In this document: in pieces, positions 32,307 through 41,615 of the stretch
How positions within the stretch are numbered: the stretch's first letter is position 1
Layout: each line of letters opens with the position of its first letter
Origin: CAMDPA01 sp965223035
Lineage (GTDB): Bacteria > Pseudomonadota > Alphaproteobacteria > Rhizobiales > Hyphomicrobiaceae
Assembly (NCBI GenBank): GCA_965223035.1
Contig: OZ244980.1
Span: 1,302,001-1,366,000, forward strand
Direction of reading: 5' to 3'
DNA: 64,000 bases
Notes under the pieces: model-generated
Databases searched by the model: none
What the model was told of the DNA's origin: nothing
What the model saw: the letters and a program-made list of their open reading frames with translations, nothing else
Translations under genes and position numbers: made by a program

Positions 32307-33935
32307 CTACGGCGTGCGCGGCTCAACGACCCAATTGATGCGGTAAAGGTCGTGGCGGCGGTCCTTGAGGTTTTGCACGCTGCCCCCAGCACGTGCCAGT
32401 CTGAGATCGTTGAGGCGCAGGTCTGCAAACGCAATCGTCTCCGTGTTGGGTGCGGTGTCGGCGGCGATGCCGTCTCGCGCGAAGGGGAAGTCACACGGGG
32501 TCAAAATGCAACTTTCCGCATAATGGATGTCCATGTTCTCAACGTTCGGCAGATTGCCGACCACGCCCGACATCACGACGTAGCATTGGTTCTCGACCGC
32601 GCGTGCATGACAGCAATAGCGCACGCGGAGGAAACCGCGCCGTTCGTCGGTGCAAAAGGGGACGAACAAAATCATCGCACCCTGATCCACCAAGCGGCGG
32701 GCGATCTCGGGAAACTGCGCATCATAGCAGATCATCACACCGACCGGACCGCAGTCGGTATCGATCACATCGACATCGTCTCCGCCCTTGATGTTCCACC
32801 AGTAGGTTTCGCTGGGCGTCGGGTGGATCTTGTGACGGGCGTGCACGGCACCGTCGCGACCGAACACGTAGCAGACATTTCGCACCTCGCCGTCCGCCAT
32901 GATGGTCGGGTGCGAGCCACCGATGATGTTAATGTTGTACCCAACCGCCAATTCCTGCATGTGAGCGACGAACCAATCGGTATAGGTTGCGATGCGTTGA
33001 ATGCCCTCCGCCGGCGGCAACGGTTCGGGCTCGACGGACAACAATTGCAGCGTCACCAGCTCAGGCAGCACCGCGAAATCGGATTTGTAGTCTGCCGCCA
33101 CATCGACGAAGTACTCGATCTGCCGCCGAAACTCTTCCTGCGAGGTGATGCCGCGCATCTGGTATTGTACAGTCGCAACCCGCACCGTTCGGGCATCGAG
33201 CGAGCCGGACACCGAGGAGCTGCGTTCAGCCGGCTCGACGTAAAGGGGGTTGTGCCAGATCATGTGCGTCGCGTAACCGAGCGATTGGCGATCGCCTGGC
33301 TCATAGCCATCGAGCACGCCGATCGGTTGGAAGTCTTGCGCCAGATGGAACCCAATCACCGGATCGCGCAATTTCTTTTCAAGCACGTGCTGCAAATAGG
33401 CGTTTGCGCTGCCCAAGCTCGCCATGCGCCGCGCCAATCCCGGCATGCGCCCGCCGAACACGATGCCCTTGAGCCCGAGCTGTTGGCAGAGCTGCCGCCG
33501 CGCGTTGTACAGTCGCTGCCCGATCCGCAAGCGCCGGAACTTGGGGTCGACGCTGACCTCCATGCCGTACAGGTAGTCGCCGGCCGGATCATGGCGCGAG
33601 GCGAAGCCATTACCGGTGATCGCGTGCCAGGTATGGGGGGCGAGCGCCAAGCGCCCGTCGATGATAAAGGTGGCGCAATGTCCGACGATCTGTCCATCGT
33701 ATTCGGCGACGAACTGCCCGTCAGGAAAATGATTGATTTGACCGCGAATCATATGAGCATTTTGCGGTGGCAGCGGAGCATAGACGCGCCGACTGAGGTC
33801 CGCCAAAGCCACCACGTCCGCCGGTGTGGCCAGCCTCACGTTGAGCTTGGCCCGTGATAGGGCGCGCGGCGGCTCGCTGGCGGGGGCTGCCGCTTTGTTC
33901 TCTGCGGCATCTAACGTGCTGTTTTTGCGTGACAT
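32307..33935 (-). CDS. GNAT acetyltransferase-nitrilase (carbon-nitrogen hydrolase) fusion
   Basis: A 542-residue two-domain enzyme. Residues ~32-215 are a GNAT fold (EVSVDPKFRRLRIGQRLY is the acetyl-CoA pyrophosphate loop region). Residues ~250-520 are a nitrilase-superfamily amidase with the full catalytic triad: Glu292 (LPELV), Lys369 (RHKIHPT) and Cys403 (MICYDAQFPE). This fusion architecture recurs in bacteria and its substrate is not established. Convergent with the nucleotidase gene and divergent from the protease gene. Confidence 0.9.
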   Translation of the reverse strand: MSRKNSTLDAAENKAAAPASEPPRALSRAKLNVRLATPADVVALADLSRRVYAPLPPQNAHMIRGQINHFPDGQFVAEYDGQIVGHCATFIIDGRLALAPHTWHAITGNGFASRHDPAGDYLYGMEVSVDPKFRRLRIGQRLYNARRQLCQQLGLKGIVFGGRMPGLARRMASLGSANAYLQHVLEKKLRDPVIGFHLAQDFQPIGVLDGYEPGDRQSLGYATHMIWHNPLYVEPAERSSSVSGSLDARTVRVATVQYQMRGITSQEEFRRQIEYFVDVAADYKSDFAVLPELVTLQLLSVEPEPLPPAEGIQRIATYTDWFVAHMQELAVGYNINIIGGSHPTIMADGEVRNVCYVFGRDGAVHARHKIHPTPSETYWWNIKGGDDVDVIDTDCGPVGVMICYDAQFPEIARRLVDQGAMILFVPFCTDERRGFLRVRYCCHARAVENQCYVVMSGVVGNLPNVENMDIHYAESCILTPCDFPFARDGIAADTAPNTETIAFADLRLNDLRLARAGGSVQNLKDRRHDLYRINWVVEPRTP

Positions 33936-34063
33936 GGCCGACCAATAGCGAACCTAAAGAACCGTGTCCATGAGTGCCTAACGTCGTCTGCCGGATCAAT
34001 TCGCTGGCAGCGCGAGGCAACTTGCCGTTAAATGTCGTCCGGTTAGCCGTCGGAGGGCAGAAC

Positions 34064-34741
34064 GTGGGGCAGATTGAGATCTTTCGCGTAGGTCAGATTC
34101 CGATCTACCTCGATGCCTTCTTCGTCCTATTGGCGATATTGTTGACGTGGGATTATTGGAGTAGCGGCGATACCCAACTTTATGCCGCTGGCTTCGTGTT
34201 GGCGGTCGGACTGTTCGCTTCGATCCTCCTGCACGAACTGGGTCACGCTTGGTGCGGAAGATGGTTTGGCGTAGAGGCAAGCGCGATCGAGCTCACCGGT
34301 TTCGGCGGCCTGTGCCATTTCGAGCGATCGCTGCCGGCTGCGGTTTGGCCGCGCGCGGCCATTGGCCTTGCCGGTCCGGCCGCGAATCTCGTGCTCTGGC
34401 TGGTTTTCGAAGTGCTGGGCAGGCTCGCCGCGTCGCACGCCAGCATAACATTGATCATGGTGCTGCTGACTTTGGCGGAGATCAATCGCCTGCTACTGAT
34501 CTACAACCTGTTGCCAGCCTTCCCGCTCGACGGCGGCCGTGTTTTGGAGGCGTTGCTGACGCGGCTGGTCGGCGGCATCTGGGCGATCCGCATCGTCGCG
34601 ATTTGTGGCCTTGGCGTGGCTGGCTATTTGGCGTGGATTGCGCTGCCGTCAACCCGGTTATGGCTGATGCTGATCGCTGCCGTTCTGGCGCTATACAACT
34701 ACCAGACCCTCAAGGCTGTGGGCGGTGTGCGGCCGGGCTGA
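34064..34741 (+). CDS. Site-2-type intramembrane zinc metalloprotease (M50)
   Basis: A 225-residue polytopic membrane protease. The zinc motif HELGH is at residues 57-61 within a hydrophobic helix, and the third ligand region LPAFPLDGGR lies near residue 157. There is no PDZ or CBS domain, so it is a minimal S2P. I chose GTG 34064 because GGAGGG sits 6 bases upstream; the open frame begins at 33974. Substrates cannot be predicted. Confidence 0.88.
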   Translation: MGQIEIFRVGQIPIYLDAFFVLLAILLTWDYWSSGDTQLYAAGFVLAVGLFASILLHELGHAWCGRWFGVEASAIELTGFGGLCHFERSLPAAVWPRAAIGLAGPAANLVLWLVFEVLGRLAASHASITLIMVLLTLAEINRLLLIYNLLPAFPLDGGRVLEALLTRLVGGIWAIRIVAICGLGVAGYLAWIALPSTRLWLMLIAAVLALYNYQTLKAVGGVRPG

Positions 34742-34828
34742 GGGAGCGGGTCTGCGCCAAAAACATCGACCGGTGCGTATTGCGGTTATGTCCTTATTCC
34801 AGTCTCAGCCGAGCAACGGAGCGGTCAC

Positions 34829-35842
34829 ATGAGTGAGAGCCTAACTCCCAAGCCGCCGCTTTCTGCCCCCACCGTTGACCAGCTGCATGTGCGCGTCGTC
34901 GTTGACTCGGTCTACGAGCGGTTCTTGCCCAAGCACACGCATGACCACGTCGTGATCGAGCATATCAAACAGATTGCCGGTCGGCAGATGTCGACTTTGG
35001 CCTGCGAATGGGGCCTGTCGTTGCATTTGGAGGCGCGGCGGGGCGGGCAGTCCGCCCAGCACATTCTCGACTTCGGCTACACACCGGAGATCATTAACCG
35101 CAATTTCGACCTGTTGGGAATCGAGCCGGCCAAGATCGATGGCCTGATCTTGAGCCACGCCCACCGCGATCATTTCGGCGGCCTTTCGGGCTTTGTCACG
35201 CAGTATCGCGCCCGCATGCCGTCGGACATGTCGCTTTTCGTCGGCGGAGAGGAAGCGTTCAAGGAGAAATGGATTGGCGAAAAACACAATCCGGTGTCTT
35301 GGGGAGCCGTCGACCGCGTGACACTGACCGCCCAGGGCGTCGCACCGGTGTGCTGCAATGCCCCGCACGACCTCGGTCTGGCCTTCACGACGGGCTACAT
35401 CGCGCGCGACTCGTTTGAAACGGTCTCTGGCGGGTCGATGGTGACGGCCGATGACGACTACGATCACTTCTCCGAGGCGGAACGTAGGGGCAAGTTGGTC
35501 AAGGACCTACATCCTGACGAGCATGCGACCTGCTACATTGTGCAAGGCAAGGGGCTGGTTGTGATCACCTCCTGCGGCCATGTCGGGTTGATCAACACGA
35601 CCAAAACGGCGATGGCGGTTTCCGGTGTGCGGAAGCTGCACGCCGTGGTCGGCGGCTTCCATCTCTCGCCGGCGCCCTACGACTATATTCAGCATACCGT
35701 GCGCGAGCTGGTGGCGTTGGATCCCGATGTGGTGCTGCCGATGCACTGCTCCGGCGCCAACTTCATCGCCTGCGCGCGTGAGCACATGCCGGATAAGGTG
35801 ATCACCTCGAATGTCGGATCGCGGTTCACATTCGGCGTTTGA
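34829..35842 (+). CDS. Metallo-beta-lactamase-fold hydrolase
   Basis: A 337-residue MBL-fold protein with the metal motif SHAHRDHFGG (His110, His112, Asp114, His115) and later TSCGHVG and PMHCSGANF supplying further ligands. This is the subgroup often named after the MptA-like dihydropterin synthase/hydrolase of archaea. The real substrate is unknown. Residue 34 onward (PKHTHDHVVIEHI) adds extra histidines before the fold. It is alone on its transcript after the protease gene (87-base gap). Confidence 0.85.
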   Translation: MSESLTPKPPLSAPTVDQLHVRVVVDSVYERFLPKHTHDHVVIEHIKQIAGRQMSTLACEWGLSLHLEARRGGQSAQHILDFGYTPEIINRNFDLLGIEPAKIDGLILSHAHRDHFGGLSGFVTQYRARMPSDMSLFVGGEEAFKEKWIGEKHNPVSWGAVDRVTLTAQGVAPVCCNAPHDLGLAFTTGYIARDSFETVSGGSMVTADDDYDHFSEAERRGKLVKDLHPDEHATCYIVQGKGLVVITSCGHVGLINTTKTAMAVSGVRKLHAVVGGFHLSPAPYDYIQHTVRELVALDPDVVLPMHCSGANFIACAREHMPDKVITSNVGSRFTFGV

Positions 35843-35927
35843 GCGCAACCACGGTCCGTGCCGATGCGGACGGGGGATAGAGCGGGGCCGCGATTCATGC
35901 AATCTCTGTCATTCGCGCCATCTCATG

Positions 35928-36018
35928 CGACCCTTCCCCCACGACCCTTCCCTTCACGGCCCTTCCCCCACGGCCCCTGCCCCACGGCCCCTGCCCCACG
36001 GCCCCTCCCCCACGGCCT
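35928..36018. repeat. C-rich 14-bp minisatellite (6+ units)
   Basis: Units of CGGCCCCTGCCCCA with drift (CGACCCTTCCCCCA at the left end, one 15-base unit). One strand is almost pure pyrimidine and C-rich. It lies between the MBL gene and the coxIV-pnt operon; nothing else recognisable lies in 35843-36162. Confidence 0.9.
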
Positions 36019-36162
36019 ATGGTGTTCGGCCCGCGAACCGATATGTGCGGCGTTGAAGCGGTGGGTGACCTGACGGGTTGATGCGGACAGCTGCATCGGC
36101 TACCAAGCACCCTGCCCACCATGCGGTCGATGACGCATCAATTCAGTGCAAGGGGAAAAGCG

Positions 36163-36306
36163 ATGAGCGTCGATACCAGCGGCGGCCATCCGTCGATGGA
36201 CTATGCCGAACACGAGCGGACCTACCGGGGTTTCATTCGGTTGATTGTGACAGGGATCATCGTTGTCGCCCTGGCGCTCATCCTAATGGCGATGTTTTTG
36301 CTGTGA
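36163..36306 (+). CDS. aa3-type cytochrome c oxidase subunit IV
   Basis: A 47-residue single-helix protein with the signature MDYAEHERTYRGF followed by the transmembrane segment LIVTGIIVVALALILMAMF. This matches the bacterial aa3 oxidase subunit IV family. Ribosome site AGGGG at 36151. It precedes pntAA, a placement common in Alphaproteobacteria although its partner subunits are elsewhere. Confidence 0.9.
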   Translation: MSVDTSGGHPSMDYAEHERTYRGFIRLIVTGIIVVALALILMAMFLL

Positions 36307-36429
36307 TTTCGTCGCCTGACCGGTTCAGCTGGGGCTGACCGGGATCCCGGTCGCTGTTGGTCCCGTGACGCTGTCCGGCGCATCGGCGCGGGACAAGGGC
36401 GGCCCTCGCCAGCTGCCAACGTTGTTTGC

Positions 36430-36463
36430 CTGGTTGCATTGCTCAACTGGTTGCATTGCTCAA
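36430..36463. repeat. 17-bp perfect tandem duplication before pntAA
   Basis: CTGGTTGCATTGCTCAA twice in a row. The second copy runs into the pntAA ribosome site (AGGAG), so it may change the leader structure. Confidence 0.95.
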
Positions 36464-36472
36464 GGAGCCAGC

Positions 36473-37615
36473 ATGGTCACGATCGCCGTTACGGCAGAGG
36501 AGGCGAGCGAGACCCGCGTCGCCTTATCGCCTGAGACTGCCAAGAGGTTGGTCGGTCTTGGATGTGCCGTGAAAGTGCAAACCGGAGCCGGTCAACGCTC
36601 CCGCTTCTCAGACGACGCCTATAAGACAGCCGGGTCGAGCATCGCGTCGTCGGCGCATGATGCAGCGCAAGATGCCGATATTTTGCTCAGTGTGCGGCGG
36701 CCATCGGCGGATCTTGTCAAGGCGCTGAAATCGCATGGCCTGGTGGTGGGCATGCTCGAGCCCTTCAGCGATCAAAGCAGCCTGGAACCATTGGCGGCGA
36801 CCGGCGCCAGCCTGTTCGCGATGGAGTTCATGCCGCGAATTACCAGGGCACAGTCGATGGATGTGTTATCGAGCCAAGCCAACCTGGCCGGTTACAAGGC
36901 GGTGGTCGATGCAGCGTCGATGTTTGAGCAGGCGCTGCCGATGATGATGACCGCGGCGGGAACGGTTCCAGCCGCGAAGACCTTCATCATGGGGGTGGGG
37001 GTTGCCGGACTGCAGGCGATCGCTACGGCTCGACGGCTGGGCGCGATCGTCACCGCAACCGATGTCAGGCCCGCAACCAAGGAGCAGGTCGCTTCGCTGG
37101 GGGCCAAATTCGTCGCTGTCGAGGACGAGGAGTTCAAACAGGCCCAAACCGCGGCCGGTTATGCCAAGCCGATGTCGGCTGAGTATCAAAAGAAGCAGGC
37201 GGAGCTGGTGGCCACCCACATCGCCGCACAGGATATCGTCATCACCACTGCGTTGATCCCAGGCCGGCCGGCCCCACGCTTGATCTCGCGCGCGATGGTG
37301 GACAGCATGAAGCCCGGCGCGGTGATCATCGATCTGGCGGCGGAGCGTGGCGGCAATTGTGAGTTGACCGAACCGGGCCGCGTGGTCGAGCACCAGGGTG
37401 TGCGGATCTCAGGTCCAATCAACCTGGCGGGGACGCTACCGGTCAATGCATCGAACCTATATGCTAGAAATCTCTACACGTTTTTGGAGACGATGATCGA
37501 CAAGGACGAAAAAGCGCTGGCGATCGATTGGGAAGATGAGGTTGTGACCGGTACGCTGATCGCCAAGGATGGGAAGATTGTCCATCCCCAGTTGCTGCCC
37601 AAGGAGGGTGCCTGA
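36473..37615 (+). CDS. pntAA: NAD(P) transhydrogenase subunit alpha, part 1 (PntAA)
   Basis: A 380-residue soluble NAD(H)-binding subunit of the proton-translocating transhydrogenase, homologous to alanine dehydrogenase. It opens TIAVTAEEASETRVALSPET, with the mobile-loop region RITRAQSMDVLSSQANLAGYKAV and the Rossmann motif GVGVAGLQAIATARRLGA. Start ATG 36473 with AGGAG 6 bases upstream. The alpha subunit is split as in other Alphaproteobacteria, with the membrane part encoded next, 1 base after the stop. Confidence 0.95.
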   Translation: MVTIAVTAEEASETRVALSPETAKRLVGLGCAVKVQTGAGQRSRFSDDAYKTAGSSIASSAHDAAQDADILLSVRRPSADLVKALKSHGLVVGMLEPFSDQSSLEPLAATGASLFAMEFMPRITRAQSMDVLSSQANLAGYKAVVDAASMFEQALPMMMTAAGTVPAAKTFIMGVGVAGLQAIATARRLGAIVTATDVRPATKEQVASLGAKFVAVEDEEFKQAQTAAGYAKPMSAEYQKKQAELVATHIAAQDIVITTALIPGRPAPRLISRAMVDSMKPGAVIIDLAAERGGNCELTEPGRVVEHQGVRISGPINLAGTLPVNASNLYARNLYTFLETMIDKDEKALAIDWEDEVVTGTLIAKDGKIVHPQLLPKEGA

Positions 37616-37616
37616 C

Positions 37617-38009
37617 ATGAGACGACGTATAGCTGCCATCGGGGCGTTGAGCTTGGGGCTATTGCCGTCGGCTGCGGTCGCAGCGGGCGGTGTGGGCGGC
37701 GAGGTCGATCCCGCCGTGTACCGACTGATGGTGTTCATCATCGCGATATTCGTCGGCTACTATGTGGTGTGGAGCGTGACGCCAGCATTGCATACGCCAT
37801 TGATGTCCGTGACCAATGCCATTTCATCGGTGATTGTGGTCGGTGCGTTGCTGGCTGTCGGCGTCGAGCTGGTCGGCGAGAATGCTTGGTTGGCCAAGAC
37901 GTTCGGGTTTCTGGCGTTGACCATGGCTTGCGTCAACATCTTCGGTGGCTTCCTCGTCACTCAACGCATGCTGTCCATGTACAAGAAGAAGGATGGGATG
38001 AGAAAATGA
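37617..38009 (+). CDS. pntAB: NAD(P) transhydrogenase subunit alpha, part 2 (PntAB)
   Basis: A 130-residue membrane subunit with three transmembrane helices (RLMVFIIAIFVGYYVVW; ISSVIVVGALLAVGVELVG; FGFLALTMACVNIFGGFLV) and the conserved loop SVTPALHTPLMSVTNAIS. About 22 N-terminal residues resemble a signal sequence, longer than many family members. It starts 1 base after pntAA and overlaps the next gene by ATGA. Confidence 0.93.
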   Translation: MRRRIAAIGALSLGLLPSAAVAAGGVGGEVDPAVYRLMVFIIAIFVGYYVVWSVTPALHTPLMSVTNAISSVIVVGALLAVGVELVGENAWLAKTFGFLALTMACVNIFGGFLVTQRMLSMYKKKDGMRK

Positions 38010-38629
38010 TTGGCTCGGCAGATAGTTTCGCCGCGCGCGCGCTTTGTCGCGGTACGCGCAAGAGTTTGGCATCGTGGGCTGTGCACGCGATTGCTTGTTT
38101 ATTGCTGACGGCTGCCTTGATGGGCTCAACCGCAGTATCGGCCCTGTCGCGTCCGCTCAGTGATGCGGAAAGAACGTCGCTGAACGAAACGGTGGAAGCT
38201 TTCGCGGCAGCAACGCGCGGATCCAACTTCAAAAAGGTGCTGGATTTCATGTCGCCACGCATCCTGACCCTGATTGCCGACAAGGCCGGGATCGGCGTCG
38301 ATAAGCTCCGCTCGGGGATGATCAAGCAGATGGAAAAGGCCTTCAAGGTTGTCAAACTGGAGTCCTTCTCCATGCGTCCCGCCGAGGCGGACATCAGGCA
38401 ATTGAAAAACGGCAAACCATATGCGCTGGTACCCACCAAGACGGTAATCGACATGGGCGAGAAGGGCCGCATCGCCCAAACATCGTACACTCTAGCCCTA
38501 CTTAGCGATAAAAAATGGTTCTTGGTCCGGATTGCCGATCTCCGGCAGATCGCGATGTTGCGCGAGGCCCATCCGGATTTCGCCGGTGTGGAATTTCCGC
38601 GTGGCACCGTGCGGATGCTGAAGAAATGA
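38006..38629 (+). CDS. Exported protein of unknown function inside the pnt operon
   Basis: A 207-residue protein starting at the ATGA overlap with pntAB, so translation is coupled. A hydrophobic segment (AIACLLLTAALMGSTAVSA) near residues 28-47 is a signal peptide or anchor. The mature part is a compact mixed domain: a helical SDAERTSLNETVEAFAAATRG, KVLDFMSPRIL, then a strand-rich YALVPTKTVIDMGEKGRIAQ and WFLVRIADLRQI. This shape recalls NTF2-like or DUF4864-like secreted domains, but I cannot assign a family. Normal pnt operons pass directly from pntAB to pntB; here pntB follows after 141 bases. Confidence 0.75.
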   Translation: MIGSADSFAARALCRGTRKSLASWAVHAIACLLLTAALMGSTAVSALSRPLSDAERTSLNETVEAFAAATRGSNFKKVLDFMSPRILTLIADKAGIGVDKLRSGMIKQMEKAFKVVKLESFSMRPAEADIRQLKNGKPYALVPTKTVIDMGEKGRIAQTSYTLALLSDKKWFLVRIADLRQIAMLREAHPDFAGVEFPRGTVRMLKK

Positions 38630-38770
38630 GCGTGCCGCTCACCAGGTCTCATACGATCGGCCTGTCGGGCGACAATGCGCGCACTGCTGACAATCGGGTG
38701 GGCTTATCCGTGACATCTTTCCAGGTTGGGCGCACCGGCTGTTGGGGTGCTGCACAAGGATAAAAGACTG

Positions 38771-40174
38771 ATGGACGCCAATATCGTCGCCCTACTTTAC
38801 CTCGTTGCCGGCATTTTGTTCATTCTGGCGCTGCGGGGGCTTTCCAGCCCGGCCTCGTCTCGGCAAGGCAACCTCTACGGCATGATCGGCATGGCGATCG
38901 CGGTAGGAACCACGTTGTTCCTGCTCGGCGCACCTGGCGATACGCTCACGCAAATTCTAATTGTAGCCGGCGTTGCCATCGGTGGCACGATCGGTGCCAT
39001 GATCGCGCGCCGGATCCCGATGACGGCGATGCCAGAACTGGTCGCGGCGTTCCACTCGTTGGTCGGCCTCGCCGCCGTGTTCGTCGCTGCCGGCGCCCTT
39101 TATTCGCCCGAGGCCTTCGGCATTGCTGGGCCGGACGGTCGCATTGGTTGGATTTCTCTGCTCGAGATGTCGCTTGGCACCGCCATCGGCGCGGTCACCT
39201 TCTCCGGCTCGGTCATCGCGTTCGCAAAGCTGTCCGGCCGCATGTCCGGCAAACCCATCATTCTACCGGCGCGCCATGCCATCAACGCCGGGTTGGCGCT
39301 GTTGCTGATCTATTTGATTTATGCGTTCTGCATCTCAGGTGGCTCTGCCGTGCTATTTTGGGCGATCACGGTGGTTTCGCTCATTTTTGGCGTCTTGATC
39401 ATCATTCCAATCGGCGGCGCCGACATGCCCGTCGTCGTTTCCATGCTGAATTCCTACTCAGGGTGGGCGGCGGCCGGCATCGGCTTCACCTTGGGCAATA
39501 TCGCGCTGATCATCACCGGAGCCCTGGTGGGCTCATCGGGCGCGATTCTGTCCTATATCATGTGTAAGGGGATGAACCGATCGTTCATTTCGGTCATCTT
39601 GGGCGGGTTTGGCGGTGAGGTGGCGGGACCTGCTGGCGACGGTGAGCAACGGCCGGTCAAGCTCGGCTCGGCCGAGGACGCCGCCTACATGATGCAGAAC
39701 GCCAGCAAGGTCATCATCGTGCCGGGCTACGGCATGGCCGTCGCTCAGGCCCAACACGCCCTGCGCGAGATGGCGGATCAACTGAAAGACTCCGGGGTGG
39801 AGGTCAAATATGCCATTCATCCGGTGGCAGGCCGGATGCCGGGCCATATGAATGTGCTGCTGGCGGAAGCCAACGTGCCCTATGACGAGGTGTTCGAACT
39901 GGAGGACATCAATAATGAGTTCGCGCAAGCCGACATCGCCTACGTCATCGGTGCCAACGATGTGACCAACCCGGCGGCCAAAGAGGATCCGCAGTCGCCA
40001 ATTTTTGGAATGCCGGTGTTGGAGGTCTGGAAGGCGGGCACCGTGATGTTCAACAAGCGCTCGTTGGCGTCGGGATACGCGGGCATCGATAACACCCTGT
40101 TTTACCGCGACAACACCATGATGCTATTGGGTGACGCAAAAAAAATGACCGAGGAAATCGGCAAGTCCATTTAA
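38771..40174 (+). CDS. pntB: NAD(P) transhydrogenase subunit beta (PntB)
   Basis: A 467-residue subunit with about nine membrane helices followed by the NADP(H)-binding domain III (VIIVPGYGMAVAQAQHALREM; YAIHPVAGRMPGHMNVLLAEA; GANDVTNPAA). With PntAA/PntAB it couples proton entry to NADPH formation. ATG 38771 gives the usual MDANIVALLYLVAGILFILALRG-type start. Complete and of normal length. Confidence 0.96.
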   Translation: MDANIVALLYLVAGILFILALRGLSSPASSRQGNLYGMIGMAIAVGTTLFLLGAPGDTLTQILIVAGVAIGGTIGAMIARRIPMTAMPELVAAFHSLVGLAAVFVAAGALYSPEAFGIAGPDGRIGWISLLEMSLGTAIGAVTFSGSVIAFAKLSGRMSGKPIILPARHAINAGLALLLIYLIYAFCISGGSAVLFWAITVVSLIFGVLIIIPIGGADMPVVVSMLNSYSGWAAAGIGFTLGNIALIITGALVGSSGAILSYIMCKGMNRSFISVILGGFGGEVAGPAGDGEQRPVKLGSAEDAAYMMQNASKVIIVPGYGMAVAQAQHALREMADQLKDSGVEVKYAIHPVAGRMPGHMNVLLAEANVPYDEVFELEDINNEFAQADIAYVIGANDVTNPAAKEDPQSPIFGMPVLEVWKAGTVMFNKRSLASGYAGIDNTLFYRDNTMMLLGDAKKMTEEIGKSI

Positions 40175-40500
40175 CATTAAGTTCTGATTATGGGCCAAGA
40201 TGGGGCGCGCCGGTGGTCTGGCAGGCCGGGTGCACCGGTCCATTGGGCGATGATCGCGTCGGCGCGCCGGTTGCTGTCAAAACGATTGCGCTGGACAGAG
40301 CCTTGCACCGTGCTAGGCTCGCTTCGTCCGTGTCGGTGCCACCGGGCTATCCTGGCCGTCGATTGCTTGGCGGTCGACGCTCCGCTGCGGGGACCGGACG
40401 GCGGGCCACTGAATCGCAGCTCAACCGATCGCCACTCGATGGCGGCGACCCAATCAATGAAACGCCTGCGCTTGAATGTGGGCGTCCTTGGAGGAAAACA
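40175..40500. other. 326-base gap before tctC
   Basis: I find no gene or clear promoter; the last bases hold a GGAGGAAAACA ribosome site for tctC. Confidence 0.5.
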
Positions 40501-41511
40501 ATGAGCAAATTTCTGATCGACCGCAGATCGATCGTCAGCGGCGGCATCGCCACGGCGGCAACCGCAGCCACGTTGCCAACCGGGGTGCTGGCCGAGACTT
40601 TTCCATCACAGAATCTGAAGGTGATGGTGGCGACCCGTGAAGGCGGCGGCGCCGACCGCAATTTACGCGTGTTTTGGAGCGTTTGGAAGAAGTACCTCAA
40701 GACGGAATTAGAGCCGTCGTTTCATCCCGGTGCAGCGGGTCGCGTCGCCTATGAGAAATATATGGGGCTGGCCAAGCCGGACTGCTACACGCTGCTGTTT
40801 GGCAACATCGGCCCCGAGGTGCTGAATTGGGTCGTACAACCGCCGCGCAGTTTCAAATTTCCCGGCGACTATAAATATTGGTTGCGGGTCGATAGCGATC
40901 CTAGCGTGATCTTCGTCAATATGGATAGCGACATTAAAACCATCGATGATCTTGTTGCTTTGGGCAAACAACGGGAATTGAAGGTGGCTGCGAGCAGGGT
41001 CGCGCATCCCGCCGTCGTCGGCGTGCTCGCACTGGCCAAGCACACCGGCATGAAGGTGAACATCATCCCGCTGTCTGGTGGCAAGAACACACGGGCTGGG
41101 GTAGCTTCGCGCGAAATGGACTGCGGTGCGCTGCCTGCCGGTGGCATCGCCAGGCGCAAGAAGGCGTTCCGCATATTGTGTGTCTTCGATGAAACCAATC
41201 GCGCACCAGAGGCGACGAGAAACGCGCCGACTGTCAACAAGCATTTCGGCACGCAGCTGCCGCCGCTCCTGTCTGCGCGTGCGTTCGCGATCAAAACCGA
41301 AGCGATCGAGAAGCATCCGGACCGCTTCAAAATCTTGCAGGACACGGCCAGGAAGGTGTTCGACGATCCTGATTTTAAAGCCGCCGTTTTAAAGGCCAAG
41401 TCGCCCTGGGAGTTCATCAACTATGGTGGCGTGAAAGAATGCGACGACTATGTCGACGGGATTATGAAGATTGGCGATGAGTTCAGGTCGTTGCTGAGGG
41501 GTAAGGCCTGA
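40501..41511 (+). CDS. TctC/Bug-family periplasmic binding protein of a TTT transporter
   Basis: A 336-residue extracytoplasmic receptor of the tripartite tricarboxylate transporter type. The N-terminus has RRSIVSGGIATAATAATLPTG..., a signal peptide with paired arginines. The mature protein keeps the family layout (FHPGAAGRVAYEKYMGLAKPD; ALPAGGIARRKKAFRILCVFDE). It departs from the usual Bug N-terminal signature, reading VMVATREGGGADRN where PGGPxD is normal. Start ATG 40501 with GGAGGAA. It is the first gene of a three-gene uptake operon; substrate unknown, probably an organic acid. Confidence 0.82.
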   Translation: MSKFLIDRRSIVSGGIATAATAATLPTGVLAETFPSQNLKVMVATREGGGADRNLRVFWSVWKKYLKTELEPSFHPGAAGRVAYEKYMGLAKPDCYTLLFGNIGPEVLNWVVQPPRSFKFPGDYKYWLRVDSDPSVIFVNMDSDIKTIDDLVALGKQRELKVAASRVAHPAVVGVLALAKHTGMKVNIIPLSGGKNTRAGVASREMDCGALPAGGIARRKKAFRILCVFDETNRAPEATRNAPTVNKHFGTQLPPLLSARAFAIKTEAIEKHPDRFKILQDTARKVFDDPDFKAAVLKAKSPWEFINYGGVKECDDYVDGIMKIGDEFRSLLRGKA

Positions 41512-41615
41512 ACGAAGCGGTGGCGACGTCGTCGCGTCGGGTGGAAACCCGCTGATGCGGGACGCGCTGCCGGCAATGTGATATCGGGGCGAGGCCATAG
41601 GCCTCCGGGTGGGCG

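Noticed and set aside
32253..33857. 534-codon open frame on the plus strand
   Set aside because: Exactly antisense to the GNAT-nitrilase gene; no motif or plausible composition of its own.
35928..36018. Possible CRISPR array
   Set aside because: Units are contiguous 14-mers without spacers, and there are no cas genes.
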